From the NCBI GenBank assembly GCA_013152085.1, contig JAADHC010000041.1:1-59597 (forward strand): a stretch of DNA of 59,597 nucleotides, in the 5' to 3' direction. Positions within the stretch are counted from its first letter, which is position 1. Each line of letters opens with the position of its first letter. Positions 52,770 to 59,597 of the stretch are shown here, piece after piece. The notes beneath the pieces were generated by a model. The model ran no database searches, was not told where the DNA came from, and saw only the letters and a list, made by a program, of their open reading frames with translations. The translations under genes and the position numbers were made by a program. The stretch comes from Chlorobiota bacterium. GTDB lineage: Bacteria; Bacteroidota; Bacteroidia; Bacteroidales; VadinHA17.

Positions 52770-53319
52770 GACGGCCTTTTTTTAACCATTGCCTCAATAT
52801 TCTTTCCACGGATTTTCTTTCCTTTATTAATTTTGAGAAAGACAGGATAATCTCTTTTTCCGAAGAAGCATCCGCTGTTCTCTTACCTTTATTTTTTACA
52901 TGATCCGGTTCCATGATAAATAATAAGCCGGGGTTCAGCCTGCGGGCCAGCACAGATGATTCACAAACCAGGACATGATTTCGCCGAAGTTGTTTATACA
53001 GGCAATTAAACGCTTCCGTCATATGCGTATCTGTAGATAGGATAAGATAGGCATCTTTGCTGCCTGCATCCAGCATACGGGCTGTATCTTTGCCGCTTTT
53101 CCTGTCAGTTTCTCTTACGATCAGATAATCCGGCCGATGATCTGCAAGAATTTTAGTTTTGGAAGATAGTTGATGAAAATGAAGCGAGGTTTTTATGCCT
53201 GTCACCAGTATTTTGTCGGATAAAAAACGGATAATCGCCTCGGCAAGCGTGGTTTTACCGCAGTTTTGTCCCGTGCCGGAAATAAGAATCATCTCCGGGA
53301 TATACAAAGGCCCAACCAT
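52747..53319 (-). CDS. MobB-like P-loop NTPase
   Basis: 190 residues from 53319, or about 181 from the internal ATG at 53292 (MILISGTGQNCGKTT). Walker A variant SGTGQNCGKTTLAEAI, then VTGIKTSLHFHQ and the segment DRKSGKDTARMLDAGSKDAYLI, which resembles the GKDTxRxxxAGA block of MobB (molybdopterin-guanine dinucleotide synthesis protein B). The rest is diverged, with a basic C-terminus. No molybdenum cofactor genes are nearby, so the role is uncertain. Its start overlaps the stop of the FAD oxidoreductase by one base (TGATG), suggesting co-translation. Confidence 0.75.
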   Translation of the reverse strand: MVGPLYIPEMILISGTGQNCGKTTLAEAIIRFLSDKILVTGIKTSLHFHQLSSKTKILADHRPDYLIVRETDRKSGKDTARMLDAGSKDAYLILSTDTHMTEAFNCLYKQLRRNHVLVCESSVLARRLNPGLLFIMEPDHVKNKGKRTADASSEKEIILSFSKLIKERKSVERILRQWLKKGRLSFQVPF

Positions 53320-54446
53320 CAGAGATTTGTTTTGTATAATAGCCGGTATATATAATTTGCCATACTTAGTGATGCCGTTAAACCCGGTGATTCAATCCCC
53401 AGGAGATTTACAAAGCCGGGGTTTCCGCGCTCCCTTTCCTCCCTGATGATAAAATCTTTCCATGGATCTCCAGGCTTTTGAAGTTTGGGGCGAACTCCAG
53501 CCTGATCAGGCGTGAGATCTTCAGGTTCGATGAAGGGTAAAAACCGGCGTACGGATTCATGGAAACTGGCTGCATGGGAAGGATCAACTGAGAATTCGGG
53601 AATACTGCTTTCAAGGTAGATGGCGTTGGGACCCAACCGCATCCTTCCGTAAGTATCAGGTGTGGTATGAATACCTAACCCTGTTGTATCGGGTTCAGGT
53701 GCCTGGTAAACCAGCCTGCTTATCATTTTATGCTTGCCATGGATCAGGGTGAAATATTCACCTTTCCAGAAATACTGTCTGTAAGTTTTGTCCGAAATTC
53801 CGGCAAGAGCAGCAGTCTTACCGGCGTTCAGCCCCGAAGCGTTGATCACTTTTGCCGTCGTAAACGAAAATGGAGTATCGTCAGCCTGAACAACCGTAAT
53901 TTCATACCCTCCCCGTAACGGACGTATTCCCGTAACTTCATGCGCATAGGCAAATTCAACGCCCTGGCTTATGGATTCCCTTTCAAGAGACTGCATGAAT
54001 GCATGCGAATCTATGATTCCGGTTGTCGGAAACCAGGCGGCAAAATCACCGGAAACATGAGGCTCGAGTTCATGAAGCTCATCATGGTGTATCAACCTTG
54101 CGTCGGTTACTCCGTTGATTGTTGCCTGTTGCACAATCTTTTGGATCTGAGGAACCTGGGATTCATCACAGGCGACAATTAATTTGCCACATTTACGATA
54201 GGGGATATCATGCTGTTCACAATATTGATACAGCCATTTTTTTCCTTCAAGACACAATCGCGCTTTCAGGCTCATTTTCGGATAATATATTCCGGAGTGT
54301 ATGACCTCGCTGTTCCGGCTGCTGGTTTCCTGCCCGAATTTCTTATGTTTCTCTACCACAATGACCGGTGAAATATCCCGTGAAAGTCTGGCGGCAACGG
54401 CCAGTCCGATAACACCTGCGCCAATAATCGTTACTTCTGCGTCCAT
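53319..54446 (-). CDS. FAD-dependent oxidoreductase (DAO family; L-2-hydroxyglutarate/glycerol-3-phosphate oxidase-like)
   Basis: About 375 residues; the Met at 54446 (MDAEVTIIGAGVIGLAVAARLS) is the natural start; 54470 is also in frame. FAD-binding GxGxxG (IIGAGVIGLAVA) with VVEKHKKFGQETSSRNSEVIHSGIYYP following, the pattern of LhgO/YgaF-type 2-hydroxyglutarate oxidases. C-terminal GVRPKLQ and NLLGIESPGLTASLSMANYI complete the family. It would oxidise a 2-hydroxy acid or amine and pass electrons to quinone or oxygen. It is coupled to the MobB-like gene. The 160 bases upstream show no gene. Confidence 0.87.
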   Translation of the reverse strand: MDAEVTIIGAGVIGLAVAARLSRDISPVIVVEKHKKFGQETSSRNSEVIHSGIYYPKMSLKARLCLEGKKWLYQYCEQHDIPYRKCGKLIVACDESQVPQIQKIVQQATINGVTDARLIHHDELHELEPHVSGDFAAWFPTTGIIDSHAFMQSLERESISQGVEFAYAHEVTGIRPLRGGYEITVVQADDTPFSFTTAKVINASGLNAGKTAALAGISDKTYRQYFWKGEYFTLIHGKHKMISRLVYQAPEPDTTGLGIHTTPDTYGRMRLGPNAIYLESSIPEFSVDPSHAASFHESVRRFLPFIEPEDLTPDQAGVRPKLQKPGDPWKDFIIREERERGNPGFVNLLGIESPGLTASLSMANYIYRLLYKTNL

Positions 54447-54630
54447 ATGAATCATAACCTTTATTGTCACGAAGATACTAAGAAACCGTTGCCCTGGAAA
54501 GAAGAAAAATCAGATTCGGCGAATTCACGGAAACTGATGCATTTTCAGGAAGTCCAATGAATTATTGGAACTTTGCCTTATTCCACCGGATCAGACTAGC
54601 GAGATTATGATTTTCTAAGACGAAACAACA

Positions 54631-54915
54631 TTACTTTACAAATAATAAGTCCAGTTTCTGATAAAATAATTTCATTTCATTTTTCAGATCAGGGCTGCCA
54701 GGTGCAGGCAGGTCGCTGGAAATCATACCGCTAATCGATCTATGTAACTGTCTTTCAAGTGATTTTCCACTCCGTGTATCTCCTTCTTTGGTAGTTCCTT
54801 CGGGCCTTTCAGTAGGATGTTGGTTCTGACAGGTAATGGTGAAATAGTTGAGTGCTTTTTCTTCCTCTCCCTGTTTCCACATAACAAATCCGGCAAGAAG
54901 ATTTGATACGTACCG
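54631..54915 (-). pseudogene. In-frame extension or gene remnant after the CRTAC1 stop codon
   Basis: The reading frame of the CRTAC1-like gene continues past its TAA (54919-54921) without another stop for about 95 codons (RYVSNLLAGFVMWKQGEEEKALNYF ... LDLLFVK). The first part looks like a TPR helix pair; an internal ATG at 54882 would allow an 83-residue protein. It may be a C-terminal domain cut off by a nonsense mutation, a readthrough product, or a small separate gene. I do not recognise a family. Confidence 0.45.
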
Positions 54916-54918
54916 TAA

Positions 54919-56583
54919 TTAGTCAGGGATTATTCCTGTGCCTTCAAGGATTGTATGATACTGATCAACCACCGGATTTTGTATTACATCTGTTTTCCCA
55001 TCGGACCATTGGATTACAATCTTATCAACTGTTCTATTCCGGCCAAGGCCGATATGTACCCGGGGATCATTATTGGTCAGGTAGCTGGTCGCCCATTGGT
55101 TAATATGGACTTGTTTCTTTCCCCCGTAATAAACCGTTACCCTGGCGCCGATGGTTGCTGCGGGACCGTTTTTCCCTGCCAGTTTTAACCCGAGCCAATG
55201 ATTGATATTACCACCATCATTCCGCAGAAGTGTAGCAGTGGCCTGAAGGTCAACATGTGATATGATGATATCCAGATCACCATCGTTGTCATAATCCCAA
55301 ATAGCTGCTGCCCTGCCTGATCGCTTTGTGGAAAAGTATTTGCTCTTTTCAGGCCCGACATTGTAAAAATGTCCCGTGCCATCATTTTCCATTAATAACG
55401 GGTATTGTAATTTCAGTTCCTCCGCTGTTCCGTTTGCCGAGAAAAAATCGAGGTCGCCGTCATTATCATAATCGAAAAGAGCGGCAGCCCAACCTCCCTT
55501 TCCCGCCAGTGCTCCGGCGATACCACTTTCTTCGGTAATATCCTCAAAGATTCCGTTGCCTGTATTATGATACAATGCACCGTACCGGAGGTCACTGACG
55601 AATAAATCAATCAATCCGTCACCATCAATGTCACCAATGGTCCCATGCATGGAACCGGTAGGAATGCCATTGCTGTTTGCAGCAACACCACTGGCCACGG
55701 CGACATCGGTAAATTTAAGACGATCGTTCCTGAAAAGGAAATTTAACTGATGGTCATTCCCCTGAAATATATCCAGGTCTCCGTCATTATCATAATCGTA
55801 TATGGTCAAACCCATACATTTCGAATCAGGGAAAAACAATCCGTATTCTTTAGTTACATCTACAAATTTTCCATTTGCCTGTTGCTGATATAATATGGTC
55901 GCCTGACCTTTATATTCAGAAGGATGCGGCATCATGTTTGGTGTAAGCGGTGAAACATAATCAGGGTCAAAGGCAAGAAAATTACCTACCATGGCATCTA
56001 ACCTGTTGTCGCTGTTAAAATCCCAGAAAGCGACACCAATACTCCATTTTATAAAACCGTTTAACTTTTCCGGACCCCGGAGTCCTGTTTTTTCCGTAAT
56101 ATCACTAAATGTTCCGTCTCCGTTATTACGATAAAAAACATTCGGTCCATAATTCAATACATATAAATCTGCATCCCCGTCATTATCGTAATCAATAGCT
56201 CCGGCTGCCATCCCCCAGTGCGGATCATCAACACCGGCTTTCCGGGATACCTCGGTAAATGTGCCATCACCATTATTTTTATAGAGTTTATTCCGTGTAT
56301 TCTTAAATACTTTTCCCTCCGGATCAGAGATGCCTTCAATATAGGTGCCGTTAAGCATATACAAATCGGGAAGATCATCATTATTATAATCAAATACGGT
56401 AATACCGGAACCACTGCTTTCCAGAATGTTTTCGTAAGTAAAATCCCCGAAGGTATATTTGAAATCAATCCCGGCCCGGGCGGTCACATCAGTAAAATGA
56501 ACCTTGCTGCCCTGGGCGGAGGTATGTATTGCATCGGATAAAAAGAAAGCAATAAATAAAGAATAATAAAACCACTTTGTCAT
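54919..56583 (-). CDS. CRTAC1 family protein: FG-GAP/VCBS repeats with ASPIC/UnbV domain
   Basis: 554 residues with a signal peptide (MTKWFYYSLFIAFFLSDAIHTSAQG). The N-terminus HFTDVTARAGIDFKYTFGD begins the CRTAC1 pattern. At least six FG-GAP/VCBS blades carry calcium-type DxDxDG loops: FDYNNDDLPDLYMLNG, IDYDNDGDADLYVLN, YDYDNDGDLDIFQGN, IDGDGLIDLFVSD, FDYDNDGDLDFFSAN and WDYDNDGDLDIIISH. The UnbV/ASPIC domain follows (NHWLGLKLAGKNGPAATIGARVTVYYGGK; VHIGLGRNRTVDKIVIQWSDG). A secreted or periplasmic calcium-stabilised propeller, ligand unknown. Its reading frame continues after the stop. Confidence 0.92.
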   Translation of the reverse strand: MTKWFYYSLFIAFFLSDAIHTSAQGSKVHFTDVTARAGIDFKYTFGDFTYENILESSGSGITVFDYNNDDLPDLYMLNGTYIEGISDPEGKVFKNTRNKLYKNNGDGTFTEVSRKAGVDDPHWGMAAGAIDYDNDGDADLYVLNYGPNVFYRNNGDGTFSDITEKTGLRGPEKLNGFIKWSIGVAFWDFNSDNRLDAMVGNFLAFDPDYVSPLTPNMMPHPSEYKGQATILYQQQANGKFVDVTKEYGLFFPDSKCMGLTIYDYDNDGDLDIFQGNDHQLNFLFRNDRLKFTDVAVASGVAANSNGIPTGSMHGTIGDIDGDGLIDLFVSDLRYGALYHNTGNGIFEDITEESGIAGALAGKGGWAAALFDYDNDGDLDFFSANGTAEELKLQYPLLMENDGTGHFYNVGPEKSKYFSTKRSGRAAAIWDYDNDGDLDIIISHVDLQATATLLRNDGGNINHWLGLKLAGKNGPAATIGARVTVYYGGKKQVHINQWATSYLTNNDPRVHIGLGRNRTVDKIVIQWSDGKTDVIQNPVVDQYHTILEGTGIIPD

Positions 56584-56659
56584 GTTTGCATCATTTAGAA
56601 AAAAATCACGGGGATTATTAAAATTATATGAAAATCAGGAGAAGAGATATTAACAGGTT

Positions 56660-57328
56660 TCAGGAATGTACTGTTTTCGGACCGTCCAAAATGATTTCGG
56701 CAGTAATCCTTACGGCTTTTCGTACTACGGAGCTACATATACTGGTTGCACCTGCCTCCTGGAAACACTTAAGTTCTTCGGGATTGGTTAAATGAAAACA
56801 TTTCCCGAATTTTTGTTTTTGGATGTTGCAACACATTGTGCTGCCGTACTCTTTTTCAAAACGATTACAAAATTCGCCGGAGGGTACAAGTGATTGTCTG
56901 TAGGTTTCCCAATCATTCAATCTGTTTTTTCCACGGCCATAGATCAGCCCGAAACACATCAGCGAACCGATGACAGCTCCGCATGTTTCTCCCCGTTCTG
57001 CTATGCCGGTTAAAGGGGTCAGGGCTTTTAATACACCTGCTCCCTGAAGGCCAAACTGCTCTTTTAATGCCAGAAAACTACTTTGCGCGCAATTAAAGGA
57101 GATCTGCATATACTGATCAACTTTCTGATCAAGGATTTTCATAACCAGTTCTCTGGGCATTTCCCTGTTTTTTGAAATGCTGTTCTGCGATGTCGTCAAA
57201 ACAGGATTCTCAACCGTTTGGCTGATCCCTTCTTTTTTCCCGCTTATACACGATCCCAGCGTTACACTTCCGATAACCGCTGCCGTAAACTTTCCTAAAA
57301 AATTGCGACGTTGCAGCTTGTGTGTCAT
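56660..57328 (-). CDS. C_GCAxxG_C_C family redox protein with Tat-type/lipoprotein signal
   Basis: The Met at 57328 (MTHKLQRRNFLGKFTAAVIGS) is preferred over 57361. About 222 residues. The signal has a twin-Arg RRNFLG and a lipobox-like TLGSC. The mature protein carries the family cysteines: ISFNCAQSSFLAL, GETCGAVIGSLMCFGL, EFCNRFEKEYGSTMCCNIQKQKFGKC, EELKCFQEAG and TSICSS. Such proteins are thought to carry redox-active cysteines or metal clusters, but their reaction is unknown. It lies upstream of the CRTAC1 gene on the same strand (76 bases) and may be co-transcribed with it. Confidence 0.85.
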   Translation of the reverse strand: MTHKLQRRNFLGKFTAAVIGSVTLGSCISGKKEGISQTVENPVLTTSQNSISKNREMPRELVMKILDQKVDQYMQISFNCAQSSFLALKEQFGLQGAGVLKALTPLTGIAERGETCGAVIGSLMCFGLIYGRGKNRLNDWETYRQSLVPSGEFCNRFEKEYGSTMCCNIQKQKFGKCFHLTNPEELKCFQEAGATSICSSVVRKAVRITAEIILDGPKTVHS

Positions 57329-57529
57329 TTTAATCCCAATTAAAACAAAACAATAAATCAAAGATTGATGCTCATGGGTTACAAAGTTAGAAAATATTCA
57401 TCAGCTCAACAGTTTTTTTCTATCCTTGTCAATTATGTGTACCTTTATATATATTAACAGAGAAGAAAATCTCCAATTGAAAATTTCAAAATTGAACTGT
57501 TTTATTCTTTCGCATGAGCATTTTTATTA

Positions 57530-57557
57530 ATTTATTATTGATGAATCAATAATAAAT
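57530..57557. repeat. 28-base AT-rich inverted repeat (13-bp arms, 2-base loop)
   Basis: ATTTATTATTGAT pairs perfectly with ATCAATAATAAAT around GA. It lies in the 517-base region between the redox gene and the SusC gene, 10 bases before the LacI-type palindrome. A regulator-binding site is likelier than a terminator because no T-tract follows. Confidence 0.7.
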
Positions 57558-57567
57558 ACGGGTTAAA

Positions 57568-57581
57568 TGCAATCGATTGCA
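57568..57581. promoter_or_regulatory. Candidate LacI-family operator
   Basis: TGCAATCGATTGCA is a perfect 14-bp palindrome with the central CG and GCAA/TTGC arms typical of LacI/PurR-type operators. It is about 265 bases before the SusC start. Elsewhere in 57329-57845 I see only AT-rich sequence. Confidence 0.55.
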
Positions 57582-57845
57582 ATAAAAGTAACAAGCAGTA
57601 TTACAGACCGATAGTTCTTATTTGTAATGTTTCTAAATTAATCGATGATTTTCATTTTATATGAATATATTTTTTTTTCATTTGAAAATATAGTAAACTT
57701 GTGATAAGTAAAATTAACGGAATTGTGTATGCAATTGATATTATATGGCTTGTTTATCTGGAAAAAGAATCTTTCATCATATAAGAATTGTTATTGTAAT
57801 TATCTGATTATCAATCCTTAAATACTAACCTAAATTAACCTAATT

Positions 57846-58826
57846 ATGCGAACTTTGCGAAATTCTCTATCATGGAAGAGAAGTATTTTATTTCTTTTCC
57901 TTTTGAGCTTTATGCTCAGCTTTGCCGCCGCTCAGGAAAGAACGGTTACAGGTAAAGTAACTTCTGAAGAGGGACCGCTCCCCGGAGTTAACATTTTAAT
58001 CCAGGGAACCATGCAGGGTACTGTATCAGATGCTGATGGTAATTACAGTCTTCTGATTCCCGGGCCGGATGCAGTTCTGGTATTCTCTTCAGTCGGATAC
58101 GCTACGCAGTCGATAGTTGTTGGGAATCAAACCACTATTGACGTCGTACTGGCACCCGAGTTAAAATCATTGGATGAGATCGTTGTGATCGGCTATGGTA
58201 CGCAGAAAAAGAAAGAGCTTACCAGTGCCATCTCAAATGTGAAAGCTGATGAATTTAATAAGGGGAATGTAAACAGTCCCGCACAATTGATCCAGGGTAA
58301 GGTAGCCGGATTGTCTATAAGTAAACCCGGCGGAAACCCCAATGCAGATTATACCATACGGCTTAGGGGTTTAAGTACCATTGGCGCCAATACCCAGCCA
58401 TTGGTTGTGATCGATGGCGTAGTAGGCGGATCCCTGGATAATGTCGACCCAAATGACATCGAAACCATAGATGTATTAAAAGACGGTTCGGCCGCTGCTA
58501 TTTATGGTACCAGGGGGTCGAGTGGTGTGATTATGGTAACCACCAAACAAGGAAGAAAGGGTACCGCACAAATTGACTATAACGGCTATGTTACCGTTGA
58601 GACTGTTGCCAAATTCCCGGATGTGATGAATGCCGATGAATGGAGGGCATTATCACAGGAGACCGGATTAGGCACCGACTTTGGTGCAAATACAGACTGG
58701 TTTAAGGAAACCACCCGTGCGGCACCTACCCAGGTGCACAATATTTCCATGTCAGGCGGGAATGACCTGACCACCTACCGCGCTTCATTTAATGTTCGCG
58801 ATGGTATGGTAAGGGAATTGCTCTGA
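57846..58826 (+). CDS. SusC/RagA-family TonB-linked outer membrane protein, N-terminal part (ends at a frameshift)
   Basis: 326 residues to a premature TGA. A signal peptide (SILFLFLLSFMLSFAAAQE) is followed by a carboxypeptidase-regulatory-like domain (VTGKVTSEEGPLPGVNILIQGT ... SDADGNYSL), the SusC-type spacer LDEIVVIGYGTQKKKELTSAIS, and the plug: QLIQGKVAGLSISKPGG, RLRGLSTIGANTQPLVVIDG and VLKDGSAAAIYGTRGSSGVIMVTTKQGRKG. SusC proteins import oligosaccharides or peptides with a SusD lid lipoprotein. The end RDGMVRELL is not a natural terminus: a -1 shift at about 58811-58814 restores KGIALNTGF and the barrel. One A appears to be missing, from mutation or sequencing error. The upstream LacI-type palindrome suggests sugar-dependent control. 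Confidence 0.93.
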   Translation: MRTLRNSLSWKRSILFLFLLSFMLSFAAAQERTVTGKVTSEEGPLPGVNILIQGTMQGTVSDADGNYSLLIPGPDAVLVFSSVGYATQSIVVGNQTTIDVVLAPELKSLDEIVVIGYGTQKKKELTSAISNVKADEFNKGNVNSPAQLIQGKVAGLSISKPGGNPNADYTIRLRGLSTIGANTQPLVVIDGVVGGSLDNVDPNDIETIDVLKDGSAAAIYGTRGSSGVIMVTTKQGRKGTAQIDYNGYVTVETVAKFPDVMNADEWRALSQETGLGTDFGANTDWFKETTRAAPTQVHNISMSGGNDLTTYRASFNVRDGMVRELL

Positions 58827-59597
58827 ATACGGGATTTTCCCAGCTTAACGGCAGACTTAACCTGACACAAAAAGCCCTCAAAAACAAACTGACCATGAAT
58901 GTTATCCTGGGCGCCACCCAGCGAAAATCACAGTTAGGTTTTAATGAAGCCTTCCGTTATGCTACCATATATAACCCTACGGCACCGGTCAAAGATAGCG
59001 ATCCGAAATTTGATATCTATGATGGTTATTTCCAGCAGGTGTTGTTCGATTATTACAATCCGGTACAAATCCTCGAAGAAGATAAAAATGACGATGCGGA
59101 CAAAATAATTAATATATCATTAAAAGGGAGCTATGAGATCGTTAAAGGGTTGTCCGTTGATGCTTTTTATTCCGTACAGAGAGGAAGCTGTATCGGAGGC
59201 CAGTATTATGATAAAAACAGTTATTGGGTAGGTATGGACCGTAACGGTCTGGCTGATCAACGCATGGATAATTCCTCAAGCCGCCTGTTTGAATCTACTG
59301 CACACTGGGATGGACAAGTAGGAGGAGCAAACCTGACCGTCCTGGGAGGCTATACCTATCAGGATTTCACTAATGCAGGTTTTCATGCCAGAGGCGGTGA
59401 CTTTATTACGGATGCATTTTCTTACGATAATCTGAGTGCCGCACTTGATTTTAATAATGGTAAAGGTACCGTTCAGAGCTATAAAAACTCATCCAAACTG
59501 ATCGCTTTTTTCGGACGTGTTAACCTGAATGTTACGGACAACTGGTTTTTAATGGCCAGTGCCAGGTACGAAGGTTCATCCCGGTTTGGTGAAGACC
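58814..59597 (+). CDS. SusC/RagA outer membrane protein, barrel part in shifted frame (cut by window edge)
   Basis: Starting with GIALNTGFSQLNGRLNLTQ, this frame stays open to the end of the window (about 261 codons) and reads as the first third of a SusC barrel (LTMNVILGATQRKSQLGFNEAF; WDGQVGGANLTVLGGYTYQDF; WFLMASARYEGSSRFGED). It has no start of its own and continues the gene at 57846 after a single-base frame change. The rest of the receptor and any susD lie beyond the window. Confidence 0.9.

Noticed and set aside
57530-57557. Terminator for the redox gene
   Set aside because: It lies upstream of that gene's start, has no T-tract and has a 2-base loop.

Overview
The window looks like a Bacteroidota chromosome, probably Bacteroidales/Marinilabiliales-like, though genus cannot be read from it. 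Evidence: a SusC/RagA receptor and a CarboxypepD_reg-type TonB receptor, type IX secretion (T9SS) C-terminal sorting domains, a giant PKD-repeat secreted protein, SpoIIE/HAMP phosphatases and PAS/GAF kinases of Bacteroidota type, and translation starts that mostly lack Shine-Dalgarno sequences.

Layout. 1-673: 5' part of a proline racemase-family gene (minus). About 942-7830: a run of same-direction genes (TonB receptor, saccharopine-dehydrogenase-like oxidoreductase, AlkD-like HEAT protein, VOC protein, GyrI-like protein, CPBP membrane protease), each followed by a 62-74 bp imperfect inverted repeat with the architecture of integron attC sites. In five of six the gene's stop codon lies inside the attC R'' box. 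No integrase gene is visible, so this reads as an integron cassette array or CALIN. It is the most unusual part of the window and appears to end near a perfect 36-bp palindrome (7923-7958).

8082-15222: disaccharide metabolism. A minus-strand operon (beta-phosphoglucomutase/GH65 phosphorylase fusion, uridine-kinase-like P-loop kinase, TolB-like lipoprotein) is divergent from a fused trehalose-6-phosphate synthase/phosphatase whose GT20 domain lacks several canonical substrate-binding residues. 15283-24807: T9SS cargo, YihY-type membrane protein, a translationally coupled ComB / D-threonine-aldolase-like pair, an unrecognised membrane protein, GH20 hexosaminidase and a queuosine-precursor transporter.

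24973-42817: about 18 kb of plus-strand genes. An ADP/ATP-translocase-like membrane protein with HEAT repeats, a HAMP-SpoIIE phosphatase, then a tight cluster (nSTAND ATPase-TM-coiled-coil-WD40, TPR-beta-barrel outer membrane protein, beta-propeller lipoprotein, 2354-residue PKD/T9SS protein) that could work together as an envelope-spanning sensing or surface-display system.

42828-48395: an inducible mutagenesis module. A compact DnaE-type polymerase and a DinB polymerase are divergent from an XRE/S24 (LexA-like) regulator, with two identical-spacing operators (TGATTA-N5-TAATCA) between them and a 7-bp tandem repeat against the dnaE start codon. 48507-52769: multi-PAS/GAF histidine kinase plus single-domain response regulator. 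52747-57328: MobB-like P-loop protein coupled to an FAD oxidoreductase, a CRTAC1/FG-GAP protein, and a C_GCAxxG_C_C redox protein. 57846-59597: a SusC/RagA receptor with an apparent single-base frameshift, preceded by a LacI-type palindrome.
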